Positions 14,898 through 21,761 of a stretch of 22,869 nt of DNA are shown piece by piece. Both the position numbers and the translations under genes were made by a program. The stretch's first letter is position 1. Every line of letters starts with the position of its first letter. The stretch is taken from contig CAUCIO010000017.1 of NCBI GenBank assembly GCA_958442925.1, forward strand, positions 1 through 22,869, given 5' to 3'. The notes below the pieces were generated by a model. It was not told where the DNA came from. It saw nothing but the letters and a program-made list of their open reading frames with translations, and did not search any database. The stretch comes from an uncultured Clostridium sp. (GTDB lineage Bacteria; Bacillota; Clostridia; Lachnospirales; Lachnospiraceae).

Positions 14898-16529
14898 TTA
14901 TTTCCTCTGATATACGATCTCTCCGCCGAGAATGGTGGCATCTACCTGAACCTTTGGCAGATCCTCCGGGTCAACAGCGCAGGGATCCCGGTCTAAAATA
15001 ACCATATCAGCCAGTTTTCCCTCTGCAATGGAACCTTTGATATTTTCCTCAAAAGCGGCGTATGCGCCGTTGATGGTGTAGAATTTAAGGGCCTCCATAA
15101 CAGTTACTTTTTCGTGTGGATTCCATGGGGCAAGCTCTGGGTGATCCAGGGATTTTCTTGTAACGACAGCATAAATTCCGCAGAATACATTCGGTGTCTC
15201 TACAGGAATATCAGAGCTGGCGTTTAAATTTACACCCAGATCCGTCAGGGTACGCCATGCGTGGCAGTATTTAGCCCGGCTGCCCAGACGAGCTTCCATG
15301 ATCGGAATATCCGTTGAGGTGGAAGCAGGCTGAATATTAATATTCAGTCCCAGCCTGGCAATTCTCTTATACAGCTCCAGGTTTCCTACCTGTCCGTGAA
15401 CAAGGCGGTGGCGGTGATTTTCCCGTGGGAAGTCATTCAGAACACGCTCATAGGCATTTAATACCTGCTCTAAGGCTCCGTCGCCGATGGTATGGATGCA
15501 GACCTGCATACCGGCGCAGTGAGCCTTGCGGATGTTGTCATACAGTTCCTGATCCGTGTAATAGTAGATTCCAGTGGTTCCAGGAGCGTCGGAGTATGGC
15601 TCCTTCATACCGGCAGTGCGGGCGCCCATCGTACCGTCAGCCCACTGTTTCATCGGTCCGATATGGTAGAAATCATGTCCCATTCCTGTGCGCAGAGAAC
15701 AGCCCTCCAGGAATTCATCTACTTCTTTTCCAGTAGGAAGAGAGATTTTCTGATAAATACGAAGAGGGAGCTTTTTTTCTTCAGCCAGTTCCTGGTAGGC
15801 GTGGTAAATATCCATAAAATCACCAGGATATCCTAAATCATAGGTATCTTCTGTATGTACGGTAGTTACGCCGTAGCGAAGCATTTCTTCGCCTCCCCGG
15901 ATAATGGCCTGTTTTAATTCTTTTCTGGCTGACTCGGGATTGCGCTGACGTTTGAACCATTCCAGGGCAGCCTCACGGATTACGCCGTTAGGCTCTCCAT
16001 CCTCTCCCTTGTCAAACTGTCCGCCTGGAAGATATGTTTCTTTTGTAACCTTTGCATCAGTCAGAGCCATGGTATTGGCAATTCCCACATGTCCGCAGGT
16101 ACGGATAATAAGGATCAGATGCTTGTCAGATACCTTGTCAAGATCTTCCCTGGTCGGGAAAGCGCCGCCGGGGAACAGGTTCTGATTCCAGCCGCGGCCG
16201 AATACCCACTCGCCCTCAGGTATCTGCTTTTCCTCAATAAAGTGTTTGATCCGTTCACACATTTCTTCGCAGGAAAGGCAGTTTTCCAAATTCACATATC
16301 TCAGAGAGTTGCCATAGCCTACCAGATGGGTATGAGTGTCATTGAAACCTGGAACGACAGTACGTCCCCCCAGATCGATTACCTGGGTATTCTCTCCCTG
16401 CCAGGCTTCCAGCTCCTGATTGGAGCCGACCTTTGCAATTTTGTCGCCTGCAATAGCGACAGCCTCCTCTACACGGCCGTCCATGGTATAGATCCGGGCA
16501 TTTTTAAGAACCATAGTTGTCTGCGGCAT
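14898..16529 (-). CDS. YtcJ-type amidohydrolase (amidohydrolase family 3), sigma-54 controlled
   Basis: The 543-residue enzyme is a metal-dependent amidohydrolase of the YtcJ group, whose best known relative is N-substituted formamide deformylase. The N-terminal beta-sandwich leads to the barrel motif GFNDTHTHLVGYG with ligands H66 and H68. Later likely active-site residues are K294 in MKQWADGTMGARTA, H346 in HTIGDGALE, H378 in HRLVHGQ, and D440 in SSDIPVETP. The C-terminal GKLADMVILDRDP completes the sandwich. No signal peptide is seen, so it should be cytoplasmic. The substrate is unknown but should carry a hydrolysable amide or formamide-like bond. AAGGAGGAACATAT leads to the ATG. It is transcribed from a -24/-12 promoter and is a paralogue of the enzyme at 18390. 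Confidence 0.9.
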   Translation of the reverse strand: MPQTTMVLKNARIYTMDGRVEEAVAIAGDKIAKVGSNQELEAWQGENTQVIDLGGRTVVPGFNDTHTHLVGYGNSLRYVNLENCLSCEEMCERIKHFIEEKQIPEGEWVFGRGWNQNLFPGGAFPTREDLDKVSDKHLILIIRTCGHVGIANTMALTDAKVTKETYLPGGQFDKGEDGEPNGVIREAALEWFKRQRNPESARKELKQAIIRGGEEMLRYGVTTVHTEDTYDLGYPGDFMDIYHAYQELAEEKKLPLRIYQKISLPTGKEVDEFLEGCSLRTGMGHDFYHIGPMKQWADGTMGARTAGMKEPYSDAPGTTGIYYYTDQELYDNIRKAHCAGMQVCIHTIGDGALEQVLNAYERVLNDFPRENHRHRLVHGQVGNLELYKRIARLGLNINIQPASTSTDIPIMEARLGSRAKYCHAWRTLTDLGVNLNASSDIPVETPNVFCGIYAVVTRKSLDHPELAPWNPHEKVTVMEALKFYTINGAYAAFEENIKGSIAEGKLADMVILDRDPCAVDPEDLPKVQVDATILGGEIVYQRK

Positions 16530-16569
16530 ATATGTTCCTCCTTACATAAAATAGATACCATTTTTAATA

Positions 16570-16585
16570 AGCAGATTTTGTGCCA
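16570..16585 (-). promoter_or_regulatory. Sigma-54 (-24/-12) promoter of the minus-strand amidohydrolase
   Basis: The minus strand reads TGGCACAAAATCTGCT. GG at 16583-16584 and GC at 16571-16572 have exact -24/-12 spacing, and 12 of the 12 scored bases outside the N4 differ from TGGCACG-N4-TTGCW only at the last base of the first block and first of the second. Start would be near 16559, 30 bases before the ATG. Confidence 0.82.
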
Positions 16586-16647
16586 TGAAAAAACGGAGGT
16601 ATTTTAGGGTGAAATTGTCAGTTTATTATAAAAAGAAGGAATGAGGA

Positions 16648-16663
16648 CGCAAAATTTTTTGCC
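16648..16663. promoter_or_regulatory. Putative enhancer site 1 for the minus-strand sigma-54 promoter
   Basis: CGCAAAATTTTTTGCC contains GCAAA-N4-TTTGC, the same dyad found at 18183-18198. Its centre is about 97 bases upstream of the predicted start, within the normal range for enhancer-binding proteins. Confidence 0.6.
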
Positions 16664-16697
16664 ATAACGAGAGATTTTTATCCTTACACAGGGATTT

Positions 16698-16713
16698 GGA
16701 AAAAAATTCTGCG
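16698..16713. promoter_or_regulatory. Putative enhancer site 2, degenerate
   Basis: On the minus strand CGCAGAATTTTTTTCC matches site 1 at 14 of 16 positions. Its centre is 50 bases further upstream, around -147, immediately beyond the stop codon of the regulator gene. Confidence 0.4.
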
Positions 16714-16715
16714 TT

Positions 16716-18119
16716 CTAGCTGAGGCGGTATTTTTCAACCTTGTAGGACAGCGTCTGGCGGGAGATACCGAGAAGTCTTGCGGCTTCAGTGATGCTGTCT
16801 GTCTTTGCCAGGATGCGGCTGATGGCTTCTTTTTCATAGGCGGCTGTATTTTCTGTCAGGGACAGGGCCTCATCGTAAGGAAAGGCTTCTTCTCGTTCGA
16901 TATCAGTCTCTGCCTTTTCACAGGCGGAGGAATAGCAGTTTTCTGCTTCCTGAAGACAGCTTTGTATTCTGTAATTTTCCTGAAGAATATCAGGCAGATC
17001 TCCCATATTAATGATGGGGCCCTGGCATAGATTAAAGGCGTACTCCAGTGTATTTCGCAGTTCCCTCACATTTCCCTTCCAGTTATAATTCTGAAACGTC
17101 ATTTTCACCAGAGCGCTGACTCCGCGGATGGATTTCCCCATTTTCCGGTTAAAATAGTTAATAAAGTAATCTGTCAGTATCATCACATCCGGCTTTCTGT
17201 CCCGCAGAGGGGGAATGTCGATTCTCACCACGCAGATTCTGTAAAACAGATCCGTCCGCATCAGACCTGCATGGAGGACATCGGCGGGATTCTGGTTCAT
17301 GGCACAGATAATTCTGGTGTGAAAATGCGTGCTTTTAGCGCTTCCCAGTCTTCGCACCTGCTGTTCTTCAATCGCTTTTAAAAGCTTGGCCTGCATGGAC
17401 AGCTCCATAGAATTGATCTCATCCAGAAACAGAGTCCCTCCGTCAGCCAGCTCAAACAGGCCTTTTCTGTTTTCTGCTCCCGTAAAACTGCCTTTTTCCA
17501 CACCGAAAAAGATACCCTCCAGAAGAGATTCAGGAATTGCTGCACAGTTCTGCGAAATAAACGGTTTTTTCGCTCTGTGGGAGCAGGTGTGCAGAGACTG
17601 GGCAAACAGTTCCTTTCCTGTTCCTGTCTCCCCGTAGAGCAGGACAGGGGAATCGTTGTTGGCAATCAGCCTGCATCGCTCCTTCAGGGCGATCATAATA
17701 GGATCCTGGGAAATAATGTCGTCCAGGGTGTAGAGATCTCCCTGGCGGCGTACGGGAAGCCCCTTCCCGGCCTGGTATTTTTCATAGAAAATGGTAGAAG
17801 TCATAGCTCCGATTACTTCGTTTCCGGCCATCAGAGGGATAGTAGACGAGACGATGTCCAGCAGTTCGCCGCGGCAGGTGTGTATGACCTGTCTCTCGTC
17901 AAAACGAGGCTCTCCGCTTTCGATAACGCGCATGATGGTGCTGGTCTGATTATCCAGTTCCGGGTATACATCCGTCACATGCATACCTACGACCTCGTCT
18001 GCTAAAATTCCATCGTGAAACCATTTCATAAATTCCACATATCCATATTTATCGCAGACCATTACACCGTCCGTATCCTCATACAGTTGTCTGGCCTGTA
18101 CCAGAGCATTTGTAATCAT
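16716..18119 (-). CDS. Sigma-54-dependent enhancer-binding regulator (PAS, AAA+, Fis-type HTH)
   Basis: This 467-residue activator should open sigma-54 promoters using ATP hydrolysis. The N-terminal sensor (about 10-115, DGVMVCDKYGYVEFMKWFHDG onward, with VGMHVTDVYPEL) is PAS-like and resembles the RocR group of amino-acid-degradation regulators. The AAA+ domain has Walker A GETGTGKE (163-170), the sigma-54 contact loop as GSFTGA (210-215, Ser for the usual Ala), and Walker B GGTLFLDEI (227-235). The C-terminal SITEAARLLGISRQTLSYKVEKYRL is a Fis-type helix-turn-helix. No receiver domain is present, so the signal is probably a small molecule. It lies between two amidohydrolase genes with sigma-54 promoters, its obvious targets. 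GAGAGGAG precedes the ATG. Confidence 0.94.
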   Translation of the reverse strand: MITNALVQARQLYEDTDGVMVCDKYGYVEFMKWFHDGILADEVVGMHVTDVYPELDNQTSTIMRVIESGEPRFDERQVIHTCRGELLDIVSSTIPLMAGNEVIGAMTSTIFYEKYQAGKGLPVRRQGDLYTLDDIISQDPIMIALKERCRLIANNDSPVLLYGETGTGKELFAQSLHTCSHRAKKPFISQNCAAIPESLLEGIFFGVEKGSFTGAENRKGLFELADGGTLFLDEINSMELSMQAKLLKAIEEQQVRRLGSAKSTHFHTRIICAMNQNPADVLHAGLMRTDLFYRICVVRIDIPPLRDRKPDVMILTDYFINYFNRKMGKSIRGVSALVKMTFQNYNWKGNVRELRNTLEYAFNLCQGPIINMGDLPDILQENYRIQSCLQEAENCYSSACEKAETDIEREEAFPYDEALSLTENTAAYEKEAISRILAKTDSITEAARLLGISRQTLSYKVEKYRLS

Positions 18120-18158
18120 GATTTGTTCTCCTCTCTTATTTTTGCTTCAAGTGCCTTC

Positions 18159-18187
18159 AGTGTATCATAAAAAAAACAATGTCGCAA
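18159..18187 (-). promoter_or_regulatory. Sigma-A promoter of the enhancer-binding protein gene
   Basis: On the minus strand TTGCGA (18182-18187), a 17-base spacer and TACACT (18159-18164) preceded by TGA. The -35 hexamer overlaps the first half of the CGCAAA-N4-TTTGC dyad, which suggests that the regulator limits its own expression. Confidence 0.55.
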
Positions 18188-18198
18188 ATATTTTTGCT
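18183..18198. promoter_or_regulatory. Putative enhancer site for the plus-strand sigma-54 promoter
   Basis: CGCAAATATTTTTGCT contains GCAAA-N4-TTTGC, as at 16648-16663. Its centre is about 157 bases upstream of the predicted start of the 18390 operon. A weaker relative, GCAGAAATTTTGTG (18225-18238), lies 41 bases closer, about four helical turns. Confidence 0.6.
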
Positions 18199-18321
18199 TT
18201 TTATGCGTTTGTGCAAAAAAACCGGCAGAAATTTTGTGTAAATAATGAAAAATTACTAAAAAAACCGGAGATTTATTCAAAAATCATATGATTCAGCCTG
18301 AATATTTATATCTTTTATAGA

Positions 18322-18337
18322 TGGCACGGAAATTGCT
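18322..18337 (+). promoter_or_regulatory. Sigma-54 (-24/-12) promoter of the amidohydrolase-nhaC operon
   Basis: TGGCACGGAAATTGCT is a full match to TGGCACG-N4-TTGCW, with GG at 18323-18324 and GC at 18335-18336. Start is expected near 18348, about 42 bases before the ATG. Just upstream are two perfect dyads, AATCATATGATT (18282-18293) and ATTCAG-C-CTGAAT (18291-18303). Confidence 0.93.
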
Positions 18338-18389
18338 TAAATAATAGACATGAAAACACATACTATAATATCAGAATGGAGGATACTGC

Positions 18390-20009
18390 ATGAAACTTTA
18401 CCAAAACGGTGTAATCCTTACGATGAATGCCGCCGGGGATCGGGCAGGGGCAATGGCAGTAGAAGGGGATCGCATCGTCCGCGTCGGAGAGGAAGAAGAA
18501 TTGAAAAAAGAATTTCCTGACGCTGAAGCAGTTGACTTGAAAGGCAGAACGATTATGCCGGGCTTTATTGAAGGCCATGTCCATCTGCTTAATTATGCCT
18601 ACAGTCTCACGAAAATTGACTGTGCTCCTTTAAAATCCATTGAGGAGATGATTGAAGCAGGAAGGGAATACATAAGGAAGCGCCAGATCCCTGCCGGAAC
18701 ATGGGTACAGGGCCGGGGCTGGAATCAGACATTTTTTGCTGAGAAGAGGAATCCTACCACTGCAGATCTGGATGCTATCAGTACGGAACATCCCATTGTG
18801 TTTACAAGAGTCTGTGAACATATGGTAGTAGCAAACTCTCTTGCTCTTGCCATGGCAGGCATCACAAGAGAAACAGAAAATCCGGAAGGCGGAGAAATTG
18901 AACGTGACGCAGAGGGAAATCTGACAGGACTGTTAAAAGAAACAGCCCGCTATCTGATTTATCAGATGATTCCCGATAAGTCGGTGGAAGAGATTAAGGA
19001 GATGCTGGTAAATGCCATTTCCATTGCTTCTTCCCTGGGACTGACGACCATGCACTCCGATGACTTTGAAACCTTCTCTGACAAGGACTGGAGAAAGGTT
19101 ATGAGAGCCTACAGGGAGCTGGAACAGGAAGGCAGACTGAACATGAGAATCAGAGAGCAGTGTCTCCTGCCTCAGATTGACCGCCTGAGGGAGTTCATTA
19201 AAGAAGAGATTCTGGATCGCCATGATACCCTTATGGTGCAGGCCGGGCCTTTAAAGCTTCTGACAGACGGTTCTCTGGGAGGAAGAAGCGCATATCTGCG
19301 GGCCCCCTATTCCGACGCGCCGGATACCTGCGGAATTGCCGTATTTACCCAGGAGGAGCTTGACGAGCTGGTAACAACGGCCCATGAAGCTAAAATGGGA
19401 GTTGTATGCCACGGCATTGGTGACGGAGCCATGGAAATGTGTATGGACGCCTTTTTAAAGGCTCAGGAGAGAAGGCCGGATCCAGATGCCAGATTTGGAA
19501 TTATCCATCTTCAGATTACACAGCCTGATATCCTGAAACGCTTTAAGGATCAGAATATTATCGCTTACATGGAGCCGGTGTGCTTAAACAGCGATCTGCA
19601 CATCACAGAAAGCCGCGTAGGTGCAGAACGTCTGCCGTCTACCTATAACTACAGAACTCTGTGTGACATGGGCGTTATGTATACGATGAGTTCTGACTGC
19701 CCGGTAGATTCCTTAAATCCATTTGACAGCTTATTTGTAGGAATGAACCGCTGTGATTACAACGGTTATCCGGAGGGAGGCTGGATGCCGGAGCAGAAGC
19801 TTACAGTGGAGCAGATGCTTCGGGGATTTACAATAAATGGAGCTTATGCTTCTTTTGAAGAGGATATCAAGGGATCCTTAGAGGATGGAAAACTGGCCGA
19901 TTTCGTGATTTTATCCCAGGATCCGACCCAGTGTGATCCCATGAAGATCCGTGATGTTTTTGTAGAAGAAACTGTTCTGGGAGGACGTACGGTCTACCAG
20001 AAAAGATAA
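18390..20009 (+). CDS. YtcJ-type amidohydrolase, paralogue of the one at 14898, sigma-54 controlled
   Basis: The 539-residue enzyme has the same architecture as its minus-strand paralogue. The barrel begins with GFIEGHVHLLNYA (H63, H65), and further likely metal or catalytic residues are K289 in LKLLTDGSLGGRSA, H341 in CHGIGDGAME, H373 in GIIHLQITQP and D436 in SSDCPVD. The C-terminal GKLADFVILSQDP is conserved. The paralogues share long stretches, such as QIPxGxWVxGRGWNQ and FTINGAYAxFEE, but differ around the pocket, so they may act on different members of a substrate class or in sequence. No export signal is seen. GGAGG lies eight bases before the ATG. It is the first gene of a two-gene operon with nhaC, under a consensus sigma-54 promoter. 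Confidence 0.9.
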   Translation: MKLYQNGVILTMNAAGDRAGAMAVEGDRIVRVGEEEELKKEFPDAEAVDLKGRTIMPGFIEGHVHLLNYAYSLTKIDCAPLKSIEEMIEAGREYIRKRQIPAGTWVQGRGWNQTFFAEKRNPTTADLDAISTEHPIVFTRVCEHMVVANSLALAMAGITRETENPEGGEIERDAEGNLTGLLKETARYLIYQMIPDKSVEEIKEMLVNAISIASSLGLTTMHSDDFETFSDKDWRKVMRAYRELEQEGRLNMRIREQCLLPQIDRLREFIKEEILDRHDTLMVQAGPLKLLTDGSLGGRSAYLRAPYSDAPDTCGIAVFTQEELDELVTTAHEAKMGVVCHGIGDGAMEMCMDAFLKAQERRPDPDARFGIIHLQITQPDILKRFKDQNIIAYMEPVCLNSDLHITESRVGAERLPSTYNYRTLCDMGVMYTMSSDCPVDSLNPFDSLFVGMNRCDYNGYPEGGWMPEQKLTVEQMLRGFTINGAYASFEEDIKGSLEDGKLADFVILSQDPTQCDPMKIRDVFVEETVLGGRTVYQKR

Positions 20010-20037
20010 AAGCTAATTTATTTTAAGGAGGAAGTTT

Positions 20038-21510
20038 ATGAGTAAGAAAAATCCTGACCCTAACCCTAAAGGGAACAGCACTAATGTAAATGAAGCGAAC
20101 GAAGATTTCAGGCCATCTTTCGGCGCAGCTGTCATCTGTGTCGTTTCACTGATTGTGTTCATGGCTATGTCCATTTTCTTCTTTAATCAGAAGATGCACA
20201 TTGCTATGATGGCATCCCTGGGCGTAACGCTTCTGGTTCTGAAAATTGAAAAATGTCCCTGGAGCAAGATTGAAAGCGCCATTTTAAAGGGTGGAGAGCT
20301 GATGATTCCAACGGCTATGATTCTGTACAGCATTGGCGCCCTGATGGGAGCATGGATTGCCAGCGGAACTGTTCCGATGATTATTTACTGGGGACTGAAG
20401 CTGATTTCCCCATCCGTATTCCTGGCAACCGCCTGTCTGGCATGTATGATGACTTCTCTGGCCACAGGTTCTTCCTGGTCTGCCATTGGAACAGCCGGTG
20501 TAGCCTTAATGGGCGTTGGTATGGGTCTTGGAGTAAACCCGGCTATGACAGCTGGTGCGATTGTTTCCGGCGCAGCATTTGGTGATAAGATGTCTCCTCT
20601 TTCTGATACAACAAACCTGGCTCCGGCAGTTGCAGAGGGTGATGTATTTGACCATATTAAGGCCATGTTTTTTACTACAACACCGAGTATTATTATTGCT
20701 CTGGCTGTTTTCCTGGTTCTGGGATTCAAATTCTCCGGTGCGGCAGAAAGCGATACGATTAACAATATCATGACCTCTTTAAGCACAAACTTTAACTTAA
20801 ATATTCTGACACTGATTCCGCCGGTAATCGTTCTTACACTGGCTGTTATGAAAAAACCAGCGTTCCCGATTCTTCTGATTTCCGGCGGTACAGCAGCATT
20901 AATTGCAATCGTGGTACAGGGTTACACCTTAGGCGAACTGTTTAATATCATGGAGAGTGGATTCGTATCCAATACTGGAAATGCTGAAATCGACAGCCTG
21001 CTTTCACGAGGCGGACTTCTGAACATGAACCACACCTGTTCTCTCGGTATTATTGCTATGGTATACGGCGGTATTTTAGAGCACCTGGGATTCCTTGAGG
21101 TATGTCTGGAAAAGATGAAATTTGTCAGCAAATCTGTTGGTACACTGGTATGTTCCACAGTTGTCAGCTGTATTCTGTTCAATATCATTACAGCCAGCCA
21201 GTACATGTCCATTATCCTTGGCGGACGTCTCTTCATTGGTGAGTTCAAGAAAAAGGATATGCTTCCCCAGACCTTATCCCGCTGTCTGGAGGATGGCGGA
21301 ACCGTAACATCTCTGATCGTTCCGTGGAACGTAGACGGAGCTTTCGCAGGAGCAACCCTTGGAGTTCCGGTTCTTGGATTCCTTCCATTTGCTGTATTTA
21401 ACTGGTTAGTTCCGATTGTATCTATCACATTCGGCTTCCTGAATAAATTCCAGTGGAAGACGGGAGAGATCAAATCGACGAAGACCTACAGAGATGTGGT
21501 AGAGTCGTAA
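20038..21510 (+). CDS. nhaC: NhaC-family Na+/H+ antiporter-like transporter
   Basis: The 490-residue protein is a polytopic membrane transporter of the NhaC family (about 11-12 helices from residue 28). The family hallmark GAAFGDKMSPLSDTTNLAPA starts near 178, with D183 and D190 as likely ion ligands, and TGSSWSAIGTAGVALMGVG and NIITASQYMSIILGGRLF are also typical. The first 27 residues are polar, rich in Asn, Pro and Lys, and cytoplasmic. Members exchange Na+ and H+, but some move organic anions or amino acids, for example malate-lactate exchange by MleN. Co-transcription 28 bases downstream of an inducible amidohydrolase favours substrate or product transport over pH homeostasis; that is inference. 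AAGGAGG precedes the ATG. Confidence 0.88.
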   Translation: MSKKNPDPNPKGNSTNVNEANEDFRPSFGAAVICVVSLIVFMAMSIFFFNQKMHIAMMASLGVTLLVLKIEKCPWSKIESAILKGGELMIPTAMILYSIGALMGAWIASGTVPMIIYWGLKLISPSVFLATACLACMMTSLATGSSWSAIGTAGVALMGVGMGLGVNPAMTAGAIVSGAAFGDKMSPLSDTTNLAPAVAEGDVFDHIKAMFFTTTPSIIIALAVFLVLGFKFSGAAESDTINNIMTSLSTNFNLNILTLIPPVIVLTLAVMKKPAFPILLISGGTAALIAIVVQGYTLGELFNIMESGFVSNTGNAEIDSLLSRGGLLNMNHTCSLGIIAMVYGGILEHLGFLEVCLEKMKFVSKSVGTLVCSTVVSCILFNIITASQYMSIILGGRLFIGEFKKKDMLPQTLSRCLEDGGTVTSLIVPWNVDGAFAGATLGVPVLGFLPFAVFNWLVPIVSITFGFLNKFQWKTGEIKSTKTYRDVVES

Positions 21511-21530
21511 GAGAGGTATATTAGAATAGA

Positions 21531-21658
21531 AGAGGAAATGTTTCTGCGCTTCTATGTATGATGCCAGAGAGGGAGAAAGTTTTCTGCGCTCCAGCGAAAG
21601 TCGCTAGAAAACTTCCCCCTCTCCGGTAAGGTACATGGCAGGAGGAAACATTTCCTCT
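21531..21658. repeat. 128-bp nested hairpin downstream of nhaC
   Basis: The outer arms AGAGGAAATGTTT (21531-21543) and AAACATTTCCTCT (21646-21658) are perfect 13-base inverted repeats. Inside, bases from about 21567 pair with 21606-21623 in a nearly perfect 18-19 bp stem (GAGAGGG...AAGTTTTCT), capped by AGCGA-AAG-TCGCT. TTTCTGCGCT occurs twice within the left half. It may terminate or stabilise the operon mRNA, or be a palindromic repeat element. Confidence 0.65.
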
Positions 21659-21684
21659 GTTTATATTACTATACACCGAAGAAA

Positions 21685-21732
21685 AAAAGCAGATTTTCCA
21701 TGACGTTCATCAGAACAGGAAAATCTGCTTTT
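21685..21732 (-). terminator. Terminator of the PTS IIC-like gene
   Basis: AAAAGCAGATTTTCC (21685-21699) and GGAAAATCTGCTTTT (21718-21732) form a perfect 15-bp stem with an 18-base loop. On the minus strand it is followed by seven T residues, starting about 30 bases after the stop codon of the PTS IIC-like gene. It may also stop readthrough from nhaC. Confidence 0.85.
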
Positions 21733-21761
21733 CTGCTATATTCTATTCATTTCTTTTACTC

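Noticed and set aside
15425..16607. Plus-strand open frames opposite the minus-strand amidohydrolase
   Set aside because: Composition is typical of antisense shadows, and the last one runs across the sigma-54 promoter region.
16647..16714. Inverted arms 16647-16660 and 16701-16714 as a terminator of the regulator gene
   Set aside because: The loop is 40 bases, the stem is mostly A-T and no T run follows the second arm; the arms are better explained as two copies of the enhancer motif in opposite orientation.
18215..18268. Direct repeat AAAAAAACCGG at 18215-18225 and 18258-18268 as the enhancer sites
   Set aside because: The spacing of 43 bases is suitable, but the repeat has no counterpart upstream of the other sigma-54 promoter, whereas the CGCAAA-N4-TTTGC dyad does. 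Kept only as an alternative.
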